Origin: CAYXSX01 sp964467925
GTDB lineage: Bacteria; Pseudomonadota; Alphaproteobacteria; Micavibrionales; Micavibrionaceae
DNA: 64,000 nucleotides
NCBI GenBank assembly: GCA_964467925.1
Contig: CAYXSX010000003.1
Coordinates: 118,478-182,477 of the forward strand
Reading direction: 5' to 3'
Shown here: positions 16,410-25,659 of the stretch, piece by piece
Layout of the letters: the number at the start of each line of letters is the position of its first letter
Position numbering within the stretch: the stretch's first letter is position 1
Made by a program: the position numbers and the translations under genes
The notes under the pieces: model-generated
Told to the model about the DNA's origin: nothing
Seen by the model: the letters and a program-made list of their open reading frames with translations, nothing else
The model's database searches: none

Positions 16410-17323
16410 GCGGCGAAGCGGTAAAGATCGGCCCGGAAAAATGCGGCTTCGTTGCCGTGATCGGCTTGCCCAATGCTGGAAAATCTACGTTGATTAACGC
16501 GCTGGTGGGGACGAAGGTTTCCATCGTTTCGCGCCGGGTGCAAACCACGCGCACGCGCGTTTTGGGAATTGTCTGCGAAGGAAATTCGCAGGTCGTTCTT
16601 ATCGATACGCCCGGCGTGTTCCAGCCGCAAAAAACGCTGGAGCGTGCGATGGTCGGCGCGGCGTGGGAAAGTATCGAAGGGGCGGACAAGATCATTCACC
16701 TCGTGGACAGCGCCTATAAGGACCCTGTGCGGGAAAATGCCGACATCATGGAAAAACTGGAGGGCAAAAAGAACGTTATCCTTGTCCTTAATAAGGTGGA
16801 CAAGGCGAAGAAGCCCGAGCTTTTGGCGCTGGCGCAAAAAATGAACGACGCCTTTCCCTATGAGGCGACCTTTATGATCTCCAGCCTGAAAGGTACCGGA
16901 GTTGACGACATCCTAAAAACGCTGGCGGAAAAAATGCCCGAGGCACCGTGGGCTTTTCCCGAAGATCAGGCAAGCGATATGCCCATGCGCCTGTTTGCCG
17001 CAGAAATAACGCGCGAAAAAATTTTCCAGCGCCTGCATCAGGAATTGCCGCATGCCGTTCTGGTGGAAACCGAAAGCTGGGAGGAATTCGATAACGGCGA
17101 TCTGAAACTCACCCAGCTTGTGTATGTGCAGCGGCCAAGCCAGAAGGCGATCGTTCTGGGCAAGGGCGGATCGCAGATAAAAGAGATTGGCCAGGCGGCA
17201 CGAACCGAGCTTGAAGAGATGCTGGAGCGGCGCGTGCATTTAAAATTATTTGTAAAAGTACAGGAAGACTGGACGGAAAAATCTTCGTTCTATCAGGCGA
17301 TGGGACTCGATTTTCGTGGCTAA
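16406..17323 (+). CDS. era: GTPase Era
   Basis: 305 residues. Era binds 16S rRNA 3' end and aids 30S maturation. G1 GLPNAGKSTLINAL, G2 region QTTRTRVLGI, G3 DTPGVF, G4 NKVDK and G5 SSLKG are visible, followed by a C-terminal KH domain with AIVLGKGGSQIKEIGQAARTELEEML. The ATGA start overlap with rnc indicates translational coupling, the usual rnc-era arrangement. recO, which commonly follows era in alphaproteobacteria, is absent here; gcrA follows after 213 bases. Confidence 0.96.
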   Translation: MSGEAVKIGPEKCGFVAVIGLPNAGKSTLINALVGTKVSIVSRRVQTTRTRVLGIVCEGNSQVVLIDTPGVFQPQKTLERAMVGAAWESIEGADKIIHLVDSAYKDPVRENADIMEKLEGKKNVILVLNKVDKAKKPELLALAQKMNDAFPYEATFMISSLKGTGVDDILKTLAEKMPEAPWAFPEDQASDMPMRLFAAEITREKIFQRLHQELPHAVLVETESWEEFDNGDLKLTQLVYVQRPSQKAIVLGKGGSQIKEIGQAARTELEEMLERRVHLKLFVKVQEDWTEKSSFYQAMGLDFRG

Positions 17324-17536
17324 GATATTGACCTGATTAGAGGTGCGGCCGTCATGCTGTTGCCCGCAGGACACAAGCGAATTGCCTTTTTGTGGATAAA
17401 GAATTTTTTTTGCACCTTTTACTTGGCATGAACGTTAGCTCCCTGATAGAGTGATTTTATTCAAAAACGTCGAGTTTAATTATGTGTGTTTAAACAGGCT
17501 CTTACCCTGTTTTCGATCTTGTGGGAGAGATAAAGT

Positions 17537-18067
17537 ATGAGTTGGACAGATGACCGTGTGGCCCTTTTAAAGAAGCTTTGGGGCGAAGGTAAAACGGCAG
17601 CCGAGATTGCCGGCGAACTGGGCGGCGTAACCCGTAATGCAGTGATTGGAAAGGCACACCGTTTGAAACTTTCAAACCGCGTATCGCCCATTCAGCAAAA
17701 CAAAAAACAAATTCCCGCCAATAAATCCGTTCCCGAAAAGAAAATTGAAACCAGCAAAGTAGTTGCCGCGAATGTGTCGCTGTCTCCGGCTGCGTCTGAC
17801 AAGGGCCGCAAGACGGTTCCGTTGATGGCGCTCAAGCCCGATATGTGCCGCTGGCCCATAGGCGACCCGCAGGAAGAAACTTTCGGTTTCTGTGGCGATC
17901 ACATTATTCCGGGTTTGCCCTATTGCACCGATCACGCCAAAATGGCTTATCAAGCCGCCACGCGTAACAAAATACTCAAGGCCGAGGACTTCGAGGAAAG
18001 AGCCTCGAAGCACGACGAAGCCGCAGAGCAGGAAGAACAGGAAATCAAAAAGGCCGTGCGCCAGTAG
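17537..18067 (+). CDS. gcrA: GcrA cell-cycle regulator
   Basis: 176 residues. The first 45 residues (SWTDDRVALLKKLWGEGKTA and the following AEIAGELGGVTRNAVIGKAHRL) are the GcrA helix-turn-helix, which recruits sigma70-RNA polymerase to promoters carrying methylated GANTC. A low-complexity Lys/Pro linker follows, then the conserved CRWPIGDPQEETFGFCGD...YCTDHAKMAYQ domain with paired Cys and His. GcrA is confined to alphaproteobacteria, so it is the best taxonomic marker here. No GANTC site was noticed in the 213-base upstream gap. A Rho-independent terminator follows at 18095. Confidence 0.95.
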   Translation: MSWTDDRVALLKKLWGEGKTAAEIAGELGGVTRNAVIGKAHRLKLSNRVSPIQQNKKQIPANKSVPEKKIETSKVVAANVSLSPAASDKGRKTVPLMALKPDMCRWPIGDPQEETFGFCGDHIIPGLPYCTDHAKMAYQAATRNKILKAEDFEERASKHDEAAEQEEQEIKKAVRQ

Positions 18068-18094
18068 GATTTTCCCCGCATCAGATTTTATTTA

Positions 18095-18129
18095 AACCGC
18101 GCCTTTCGTTTCTCCGGCGCGGTTTTTTA
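18095..18129 (+). terminator. Rho-independent terminator after gcrA
   Basis: Stem AACCGCGCC / GGCGCGGTT with a short CT-rich loop, followed directly by TTTTTAT. It ends the gcrA transcript and insulates the efflux operon downstream. Confidence 0.9.
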
Positions 18130-18233
18130 TTTTCCGGATTTTTTTAACTCTCAAAATTCGAAATGGGGTAACAAAAGCGGCGGGGGGTCATTATACTCTT
18201 GTAAGCTTTTGAAATTTTAAGGGTACCAAGGCA

Positions 18234-19331
18234 ATGAAATCATCGCAAATTATCGCCGTTATTATCGCCGTTGTGGCGCTGGGCTGGATTTTGTCGGGCA
18301 GCTTCGGCTCCGCCCCGCCTGCCAAGGAGAACGTGAAGGAAACTCAAGCCCAGCAGTCTCAGGAAAAACAAGAAAAGAAACTGACAGATGTGCGGGTTCG
18401 CCTTTCACGCGCCGAAGATTTCACAAGCGATGTTGTGGTAACGGGGCGCACGGGCGCCTCACGCAGCGTGGTGATCCGCGCCGAAACGGAAGGGCAGATT
18501 GCCAGCTTGCCGCGCAAGGAAGGCGAGCGCGTAACGAAGGGTGAAGTTCTGGCGAAGCTGGAAGCGCGCGAACGTGAAGCAGTGCTTGCCGAGGCGCGTG
18601 AACGCGTTGTGCAGCGCGAGATCGAATATAACGCTTCTAAAAAACTGGAAAGTCAGGGATTTAACTCCCGTGTGCGGCTGGCCCAAACCAAGGCCGATCT
18701 GGAGGCCGCACGGGCCGCCCTTCGCGATGCGCAGGTAGAGCTTGCCAATATCAGCATCAAGGCGCCGTTTGACGGCGTGATGGACGAGCAGGATGTCGAG
18801 ATCGGCGATTATCTGGCGGTGGGTGATTCCCTTTTTACCATTGTCGATCTGGATTCTGTGGAAATTACGGGATTCGTCGCCGAGCAGCATATCGGCGCGA
18901 TAACCGAAGGATCGCAGGCACGGGCGGAACTGGTGGATGGCAGTGAAGTTAGCGGAGAGGTTACGTTTATTGCGCCCGCCGCCAACCCCGAAACCCGTAC
19001 CTTCCGGGTGGAAATCACAGTCTCGAACCCCGATCATGCTATCAAGGACGGCCTGACTACACGGATGTTCATTCCCGGCATGTCCCAGCGCGCGCATAAA
19101 ATTTCCCCTTCCATCCTGACCCTTAACGATGAGGGGAAAATCGGGGTGAAGATTGTCGATGAACAAAACCGTGTGCAGTTTATGCCCGTCAATATTTTGT
19201 CCGATAAACCGGATCATATGTGGATTTCCGGCCTTCCCGACGATGCGCGCATTATCACGGTCGGACAAGAATTCGTTGGCAGCGGGCAGGAGGTAAACCC
19301 TGTAACCGCGAAAGGAGACGGGCTGTTATGA
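18234..19331 (+). CDS. RND efflux periplasmic adaptor (membrane fusion protein)
   Basis: 365 residues. The N-terminal hydrophobic segment (QIIAVIIAVVALGWILSG) is a membrane anchor or signal. It is followed by a polar linker, a lipoyl-like half (SVVIRAETEGQIASLPRKEG), a coiled-coil hairpin rich in Glu, Arg and Ala (about 115-165), the second lipoyl half (NISIKAPFDGVMDEQDVEIG) and beta-barrel and proximal domains. This order is that of AcrA/MexA adaptors. It overlaps the RND pump gene by ATGA. No outer-membrane TolC-type gene is adjacent, so a separately encoded one is probably used. Confidence 0.92.
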   Translation: MKSSQIIAVIIAVVALGWILSGSFGSAPPAKENVKETQAQQSQEKQEKKLTDVRVRLSRAEDFTSDVVVTGRTGASRSVVIRAETEGQIASLPRKEGERVTKGEVLAKLEAREREAVLAEARERVVQREIEYNASKKLESQGFNSRVRLAQTKADLEAARAALRDAQVELANISIKAPFDGVMDEQDVEIGDYLAVGDSLFTIVDLDSVEITGFVAEQHIGAITEGSQARAELVDGSEVSGEVTFIAPAANPETRTFRVEITVSNPDHAIKDGLTTRMFIPGMSQRAHKISPSILTLNDEGKIGVKIVDEQNRVQFMPVNILSDKPDHMWISGLPDDARIITVGQEFVGSGQEVNPVTAKGDGLL

Positions 19332-22300
19332 TCGCGCCGATAATCGATTCCTCGATCAGCCGCAGCCGGACCATCCTTTCTATCATGCTGCTTTTACTGA
19401 TCGCGGGCACATACGCCTATATCGCGATCCCCAAGGAATCATCGCCCGATATCGATATTCCGCAAATCTATGTTTCCATGCATCTGGAGGGAATTTCTCC
19501 CGAAGATGCCGAGCGGCTTTTGCTTCGCCCGGTTGAGCAGGAGATGAACACCATTGAGGGCGTCAAGGAAATGAAATCCTCGGGCTATCAGGGCGGCGGG
19601 TATGTGCTGCTGGAATTCTACGCCGGATTCAACAAGGACAAGGCGCTGGACGATGTTCAAAAAGCCGTGGATCAGGCGCGCCCCGACCTCCCCCCCGATG
19701 TGGACGAGCCAAGCGTGACGGAAGTGAATTTCAGCCTGTTTCCTGTTCTGGTCGTTACCCTGTCTGGCGAGGTGCCGGAGCGTACGCTTTTGATGCTTGC
19801 CCGGAATTTGCAGGATGAAATCGAGGGCATATCCTCCGTGCTTGAGGCCGGGATCGCGGGCGACCGTGAGGAACTGGTCGAGATCATCATCAACCCCGAA
19901 TTGCTGGAAAGCTATTCGCTGGACGGTATAGAGTTGTTGCGGTTTTTCGATGCGTCGAACCAGCTTGTGGCGGCGGGCAATTTGGATACCGGGGCGGGGC
20001 GTTTCGCCATCGAGGTTCCGGGCCTGTTCGAAAGCATATTCGACTTGATGGAAATGCCGCTGCGCGTCAGCGGCGACAGCGTGATCAAGATCAAGGATGT
20101 GGCCGAGATCCGCCGCACCTTTAAAGACCCCGAAAACTTCGCCCGCCTGAACGGGGAACGCGCGGTGGCGCTCGAGGTCGTCAAGCGTTCCGGCGAGAAT
20201 ATTATCGATACCATCGAAGCCGTGCGCGAAATTGTGGCGGAGGAGCAAAAACACTGGCCCGCGGGCGTCGAGGTGAATTTTACGCAAGATGAATCCGAAA
20301 ACATCAAAACCATGCTGCTTGACCTTCAGAACAATGTGATCAGCGCGATCCTGCTGGTTATGATCGTTGTGGTTTTTGCGCTGGGCGTACGTTCGGCCGC
20401 GCTGGTGGGGATCGCCATTCCCGGCGCGTTTCTGACGGGGATATTGTTTCTTTATACCATCGGTCTTACGGTCAACGTGGTTGTTCTGTTCGCGCTTATT
20501 CTGTCCGTTGGCATGCTGGTGGACGGCGCTATTGTAGTGACCGAGCTTGCCGACCGGAAAATGACGGAAGGGCTTCACAGGCGGGAAGCTTACGCGATTG
20601 CCGCCAAGCGCATGGCATGGCCGATTATTGCTTCTACCGCGACAACGCTCGCCGCCTTCGCTCCGCTTTTATTCTGGCCCGATATAGTGGGCGAGTTTAT
20701 GAAATACATGCCCATTACGCTTATTGCTGTGCTTTCGGCTTCGCTATTGATGGCGCTCATTTTCGTTCCCGTGATGGGGTCAATATTCGGCAAGGCAGGC
20801 GCGGTCGATTCCGAAACCATGAAATCCTTGAGCGCGGCGGAGGAGGGCGATCTTAACGACATCAAGGGCTTTACCGGCTTTTATATAAAGGTGCTTAATT
20901 TTGCCCTGAAAGCACCGGGCCTCGTTCTGATCGCCGCCGTTATAGCGCTCATCGGCGTGCAGGTAGCCTATGCCAAGTTCGGCAAGGGGGTTGAATTTTT
21001 CCCCGAGATCGAGCCGGAAGTGGCGACCGTTCTTGTTCACGCGCGTGGCAACCTATCCATCTATGAAAAGGACAAGTTGGTGCGCGAGGTGGAAGAGCGC
21101 GTGCTGAAGATCGGCGGCGTGGAATCTTTCTATACCACCTCCGGCAAATCGGCCCAGCAGGGCTCGGAACTGGCGGCTGATGTGATCGGGCAGATACAGA
21201 TGCAGTTTATGGATTGGGACAAGCGGGCCACGGCGGACGAGATGCTGGCGCAAATCCGTGAAAACACGGCGGATATGGCCGGTATTTATGTCGAAACACA
21301 GAAGCAGGAGGGCGGTCCTCCATCGGGTAAGGATGTGCAAATCCAGCTTGCCTCCCGTTTCCCCGAAAAGCTCGGCAAGGCGACGGAGCAAATCCGTGCC
21401 GCTATGGAGGAAATCGGCGGTTTCCGCGATATGGAGGATAGCCGCCCGCTGCCCGGAATTCAGTGGGAGCTTGATGTAGACCGCTCGCAGGCCTCGAAAT
21501 TCGGCCTCGATATATCCACGATAGGCAGCTATATCCGCATGGTCACCAACGGGTTGATTGCCGCGGAATACCGCCCCGATGACAGCGATGAGGAAATCGA
21601 CATCGTCGTGCGTCACGATATGGGCGACCGGACGCTGGACCAGCTTGACCGCGTGCGCATCGAAACGCCTGGCGGGTCGGTTCCCATCAGCAATTTCGTT
21701 GAACGTCGTGCAAAACCCGCTGTGGGCACTATTAACCGGGTCGATCAAAGGCGCGTGGTGACCGTTAAGGCCGATTTGCCGCCCGGCACCAATATTTCGG
21801 CCAAGGTTGATGAGGTCAAAGACTGGTTACAGCAGCACAGAAGCGAGTTCGATTCCGACGTGCAGATCACTTTCAAAGGCGAGGATGAGGATCAGCGCGA
21901 GGCGCAGGCATTCTTGATGAAGGCCTTTATTGTCGCGTTGTTTTTGATGGCGATCATTCTGGTGACGCAGTTTAACAGTTTCTACAGCGCGCTTTTGATC
22001 CTGACCGCCGTAATTATGTCCACTATCGGGGTGATGATCGGCCTGATGGTCACGGGCCAGCCCTTCGGCATTGTTATGAGCGGGGTGGGCGTTATCGCGC
22101 TGGCGGGGATTATTGTGAACAACAATATTGTGCTGATCGATACTTTCGATCATTTACGGGCGCAATACGGCGATCGGATGAGTATGCGGGAGCTTATCCT
22201 GCGCACAGGTGCGCAGCGTTTACGTCCGGTCCTGCTGACAACCATTACCACCGTCATCGGTTTGATGCCTATGGCGCTTCAGATGAATATCGATTTTATT

Positions 22301-22483
22301 TCGCGTGAGGTAAGCATCGGTGCGCCCTCCACGCAATGGTGGGTACAGCTTTCCACCGCCATCGTCTTCGGTTTGAGCTTTTCCACTGTTCTGACGCTGG
22401 TGGTGACACCCGCCGCCCTTATGATGCGCGAAAAAGCCGCAGGCATGAGCCGCCGTATCGGAAGCATGTTGAAGCGGGGTTAG
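19328..22483 (+). CDS. RND family efflux transporter permease
   Basis: 1051 residues from ATG 19328, which overlaps the adaptor stop; an earlier in-frame start at 19220 would overlap the adaptor by over 100 bases and is rejected. TM1 is SRTILSIMLLLLIAGTYAYI, followed by a porter domain. The TM2-TM6 bundle contains LILSVGMLVDGAIVVTELA, with the Asp of the proton relay, and a second loop domain precedes the TM8-TM12 half with GVIALAGIIVNNNIVLIDTFDHL. The pattern is that of the AcrB/MexB superfamily, exporting small molecules by proton exchange. Substrate is unknown; no local regulator gene is present. Confidence 0.94.
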   Translation: MIAPIIDSSISRSRTILSIMLLLLIAGTYAYIAIPKESSPDIDIPQIYVSMHLEGISPEDAERLLLRPVEQEMNTIEGVKEMKSSGYQGGGYVLLEFYAGFNKDKALDDVQKAVDQARPDLPPDVDEPSVTEVNFSLFPVLVVTLSGEVPERTLLMLARNLQDEIEGISSVLEAGIAGDREELVEIIINPELLESYSLDGIELLRFFDASNQLVAAGNLDTGAGRFAIEVPGLFESIFDLMEMPLRVSGDSVIKIKDVAEIRRTFKDPENFARLNGERAVALEVVKRSGENIIDTIEAVREIVAEEQKHWPAGVEVNFTQDESENIKTMLLDLQNNVISAILLVMIVVVFALGVRSAALVGIAIPGAFLTGILFLYTIGLTVNVVVLFALILSVGMLVDGAIVVTELADRKMTEGLHRREAYAIAAKRMAWPIIASTATTLAAFAPLLFWPDIVGEFMKYMPITLIAVLSASLLMALIFVPVMGSIFGKAGAVDSETMKSLSAAEEGDLNDIKGFTGFYIKVLNFALKAPGLVLIAAVIALIGVQVAYAKFGKGVEFFPEIEPEVATVLVHARGNLSIYEKDKLVREVEERVLKIGGVESFYTTSGKSAQQGSELAADVIGQIQMQFMDWDKRATADEMLAQIRENTADMAGIYVETQKQEGGPPSGKDVQIQLASRFPEKLGKATEQIRAAMEEIGGFRDMEDSRPLPGIQWELDVDRSQASKFGLDISTIGSYIRMVTNGLIAAEYRPDDSDEEIDIVVRHDMGDRTLDQLDRVRIETPGGSVPISNFVERRAKPAVGTINRVDQRRVVTVKADLPPGTNISAKVDEVKDWLQQHRSEFDSDVQITFKGEDEDQREAQAFLMKAFIVALFLMAIILVTQFNSFYSALLILTAVIMSTIGVMIGLMVTGQPFGIVMSGVGVIALAGIIVNNNIVLIDTFDHLRAQYGDRMSMRELILRTGAQRLRPVLLTTITTVIGLMPMALQMNIDFISREVSIGAPSTQWWVQLSTAIVFGLSFSTVLTLVVTPAALMMREKAAGMSRRIGSMLKRG

Positions 22484-22501
22484 GCACGAATATTTTTTGG
22501 A

Positions 22502-22587
22502 CGTCATTACCCGGCTCGTCCGGGTAATCCAGGTTGGTCTTGCGAATGGCTGTACAATGGATCACCCGCATGAAGCGGGTGATGACG
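22502..22587. repeat. Palindromic intergenic repeat, class D
   Basis: Starts CGTCATTACCCGG and ends CGGGTGATGACG, with inner local palindromes CCCGGCTCGTCCGGG and CACCCGCATGAAGCGGGTG. It lies between the convergent 3' ends of the RND pump and the cold-shock gene, where it may terminate both transcripts. Confidence 0.8.
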
Positions 22588-22613
22588 GTATAAGAGGTAG
22601 GGGGCGTTGGGGG

Positions 22614-23132
22614 CTAGCTCTCGATAATCTCGACCTTGGTTGCCTCGCGGCCTTTATCTACGGCCTTAAGGGTGACGCGCACGCGATCACCGGCACGCAG
22701 TTCATCGATTTCCAAGGCTTCGAGGCAGGATTTGTGCACGAAGACATCTTTCATGCCGTCATCGGGGATGATAAAGCCGAAACCCTTATCGGGTTTGTAC
22801 CATTTCACAATGCCACCCATGGTGAACGTGCCGTCCTCGCTGTTGGCTTCGGGCATGGTGGTAACCGCGCCGTGATCAAGGATTTCGGTTACTTCTTTGA
22901 CCTGCTTACCCTTGGGTCCGTCGAAAATGGTGCACATAAGCTTGGCACCTTCGCCGATGCCGTGAACGCCCATTTGCTGCAGCGTTGTGATATGAAGAAA
23001 CGCGTCAAAGCTCTCATCTTCGGGCACGACAAAGCCGAAGCCCTTCGTTCCGTTGAACCATTTCAGGCTCATCTTGATGGGTTTGGCCTCATCCTCGGTC
23101 GAGGTTTTAAATTGCTCTTGGTTATCCTGCAA
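22614..23132 (-). CDS. Double cold-shock-domain protein
   Basis: 172 residues with two cold-shock domains, about 18-85 and 103-172. The RNP1-like motifs are LKWFNGTKGFGFVVPE in the first and VKWYKPDKGFGFIIPD in the second. The linker is acidic. Such double-CSD proteins are typical of alphaproteobacteria and bind single-stranded nucleic acid to melt RNA structure. The 237-base gap upstream could include a long structured leader of the kind seen on csp mRNAs; this was not resolved. The second domain is the more canonical one. Confidence 0.92.
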   Translation of the reverse strand: MQDNQEQFKTSTEDEAKPIKMSLKWFNGTKGFGFVVPEDESFDAFLHITTLQQMGVHGIGEGAKLMCTIFDGPKGKQVKEVTEILDHGAVTTMPEANSEDGTFTMGGIVKWYKPDKGFGFIIPDDGMKDVFVHKSCLEALEIDELRAGDRVRVTLKAVDKGREATKVEIIES

Positions 23133-23369
23133 AACGAAGCACGTCCTTTACGCGGCAATAAAAATATAAAAATGTACGCAGAAAAGCGATTGCGTAAGAA
23201 ATACGCACAGATACTAGCAATATAACCCAAAGCGCGCTTTTAAATCCATACTAAATTATAAAAACTATGCATTTTTTATGCAGCGGAAATTGCCGCACGC
23301 ATCAGGCGTAAAATATATTATAATGGAAAAATATGCGGCGTTTCTTCCAAAATTTCAGGGTGAACACAT

Positions 23370-25106
23370 ATGAATGATACAGGCGCTGAGGCGCGATATC
23401 CATGGCTTAGCAATTACCCTGCCGATGTGGACTGGCACGGCGCGATTGATGCGCGCCCCGTATTTTCCATGTTGGACGATACGGCGGCGAAATATGCAGG
23501 CCGCCCGGCCTTCGATTTTCTGGGCCGTAAATATAGCTGGGGTGATATTGCGCAGCTCGTCAACCGTTTTGCAAAAGGGTTGCAGCAAGACGGCGTGAGG
23601 AAGGGTGTAAAGATTGGCCTGTTTTTGCCCAATTCCCCCGTGTTCCTGATTGCCTATTACGCGGTTTTAAAGGCAGGCGGCACGATTGTGAACTTTAACC
23701 CGCTATATGCGCAAAGCGAACTGGCGCACCAGATAGAAGACAGCGAAACCGACGTGATGATCACCTTCGATCTGGAAATGCTGTACGGCAAGATGGATAA
23801 AATGCTGCACAATACGCGGCTGCGCAAGCTTATTGTCGCGCGATTTACCGAGTGCCTGCCCTTTCCCAAGAACAACCTCTTCAAACTCGCCAAAGGCAAG
23901 GAAATTGCAGCGGTAAAAACGGGCAAACGCATCGCCTGGATGGATGATTATCTTGATAATGACGGCCTGCCGGAAACGGTAGAGATCGACCCGCGTAAGG
24001 ACATTGCTTTGCTGCAATATACCGGTGGGACGACAGGCGTGCCCAAGGGCGCGATGCTGACGCATTATAACGTGTATGCTAATACGGTGCAGTCCTTGCG
24101 ATGGTTCGCCGATGTAAAACGCGGGGAGCAGCGGATGCTCGGCGTTTTGCCGTTTTTCCATGTATTCGCCATGACTGCGATTATGAATTTAAGCGTGCTG
24201 GCGGCGTTGGAGATTATCGCCCTGCCGCGCTTCGATCTGGCCGATACGCTTAAAGCGATCGACAAAAAGAAACCGCATTTATTTCCGGCGGTTCCGGCGA
24301 TTTACAACGCCATCAACAATTCACCCAAAACGCGCAAATACGACCTTTCCTCCCTGCTTTACTGCATATCCGGCGGCGCGCCGCTGCCCGTTGAGGTTAA
24401 AAAAGCATTTGAGGATAAAACGGGCTGCGTGGTGGTGGAGGGTTATGGCTTGAGCGAGTCCTCCCCCGTGGCGTGCGTTAACCCGCTCAAAGGGGATAAC
24501 GTGCCCGGTTCGATCGGCCTGCCTGTGCCCGGGACGATTATCGAGATCATCGATCCGGCGGACCGGGAAACGCCTGTGGCTCAAGGCGAGCGCGGAGAGC
24601 TCTGTATCCGCGGGCCGCAGGTCATGGCCGGATACTGGAAGAACGAGGAAGATACCGATGCTGCGCTCCGGCCCACGGGAGACGGCGATATGCGCCTTCA
24701 TACCGGTGATATCGCTGTAATGGACGAGCGCGGTTATATTTTCATCGTCGATCGCATCAAGGACATGATTATCACCAACGGTTACAACGTTTACCCCCGC
24801 AACATAGAGGAGGCGATTTACCAGCACCCGTGCGTCGAGGAATGCGTTGTTGCGGGCCTGCCCGACAAGCAGAGGGGGGAGATCGTCAAGACGTGGATCA
24901 AGCTGAAAGAGGGGCGGGAATTAACGGCCGAAGATCTGAAGGTTTTTCTGGAAGACAAGCTTTCACCCATGGAACTGCCCAAGAGGATCGAATTCCGGTC
25001 TGAGCCGTTGCCCAAAACCATGATCGGCAAGCTATCACGCAAGGATTTACTGGAGCAGGAAAAGGCGGGGAAGGGCGAACGTCAAAATAAAGTTGACGTC
25101 CGCTAA
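23370..25106 (+). CDS. fadD: Long-chain fatty acid-CoA ligase (AMP-forming)
   Basis: 578 residues. Activates fatty acids to acyl-CoA through an acyl-adenylate. The P-loop-like A3 motif YTGGTTGVPKGAMLTH (about 213-228), A5 GYGLSESSPV, A7 LHTGDIAVMDERGYIFIVDRIKDMI and A10 LPKTMIGKLSRKDL with the catalytic Lys are all present, so the enzyme should be active. It stands alone between the cold-shock gene and an orphan gene that begins 25 bases after its stop. A TATAAT at 23319-23324 could be its -10 box but no good -35 is correctly spaced. Confidence 0.93.
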   Translation: MNDTGAEARYPWLSNYPADVDWHGAIDARPVFSMLDDTAAKYAGRPAFDFLGRKYSWGDIAQLVNRFAKGLQQDGVRKGVKIGLFLPNSPVFLIAYYAVLKAGGTIVNFNPLYAQSELAHQIEDSETDVMITFDLEMLYGKMDKMLHNTRLRKLIVARFTECLPFPKNNLFKLAKGKEIAAVKTGKRIAWMDDYLDNDGLPETVEIDPRKDIALLQYTGGTTGVPKGAMLTHYNVYANTVQSLRWFADVKRGEQRMLGVLPFFHVFAMTAIMNLSVLAALEIIALPRFDLADTLKAIDKKKPHLFPAVPAIYNAINNSPKTRKYDLSSLLYCISGGAPLPVEVKKAFEDKTGCVVVEGYGLSESSPVACVNPLKGDNVPGSIGLPVPGTIIEIIDPADRETPVAQGERGELCIRGPQVMAGYWKNEEDTDAALRPTGDGDMRLHTGDIAVMDERGYIFIVDRIKDMIITNGYNVYPRNIEEAIYQHPCVEECVVAGLPDKQRGEIVKTWIKLKEGRELTAEDLKVFLEDKLSPMELPKRIEFRSEPLPKTMIGKLSRKDLLEQEKAGKGERQNKVDVR

Positions 25107-25131
25107 TTTTTGTCATAATCATAAATCTGTT

Positions 25132-25659
25132 ATGAGAGATACACCCTCGAAAGTTTCATCACTGGACGCTCTGGAAGAGATAGTGGTTAATGCCTCAGCC
25201 GAGTTTCAAAGCCTGACCGAGCGTATTTTTCAGACTATTCAGGCCGAGGGTATTTTCCCTAAACATGGCGGTGTGGCCGCCGACTATACCTTAAAAACCG
25301 ATGATTTACCGGAACCTCTTCGTCCCTTGGGGAGATTTCTGATTGAAGGGACAAGAATTGTAGACGAGGGGCTTGGTCTGCTTTCTATGGCCTTGTCTCT
25401 TTTAACAGGTGTCGAAGCCAACGATTCTGCCGTGTTGAGGGAGGCGGCAGAAGGGGTGGCCGAACATCTGGAAAATTTTGATGCACTGGTTCGCAAGTAC
25501 AATCTTTCTTCAGAGCATAAAGATGCGGCCAAGCTTTGCGAACTGCGGGCGCTTCTTACAACAGTAGTCGAGGCTACTATGGCCTATGCAGAGATTGAAA
25601 GTCCTTCCGCAAAAGAAGTGCCGGTATCAGGGGGTGAGCCCCCTGCGGCAGGTCTTTAA
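25132..25659 (+). CDS. Hypothetical helical protein (orphan)
   Basis: 175 residues from ATG 25132; an in-frame TTG at 25093 inside the fadD end is rejected because TTGACG at 25093-25098 and CATAAT at 25114-25119 look like promoter elements upstream of the ATG. The protein is predicted mostly helical and acidic, without signal peptide or membrane segment. A central hydrophobic stretch (GLGLLSMALSLLTG, about 83-96) is amphipathic. No known domain was recognised. Its stop overlaps that of the convergent 25656-26690 gene by three bases. Confidence 0.75.
   Translation: MRDTPSKVSSLDALEEIVVNASAEFQSLTERIFQTIQAEGIFPKHGGVAADYTLKTDDLPEPLRPLGRFLIEGTRIVDEGLGLLSMALSLLTGVEANDSAVLREAAEGVAEHLENFDALVRKYNLSSEHKDAAKLCELRALLTTVVEATMAYAEIESPSAKEVPVSGGEPPAAGL

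Noticed and set aside
19439..20578. Minus-strand frame of 379 codons within the RND pump
   Set aside because: Antisense shadow; composition mirrors the codon bias of the pump gene.
22497..23225. Plus-strand frame of 242 codons opposite the cold-shock gene
   Set aside because: It runs through a palindromic repeat and is the complement of a gene with two intact cold-shock domains.
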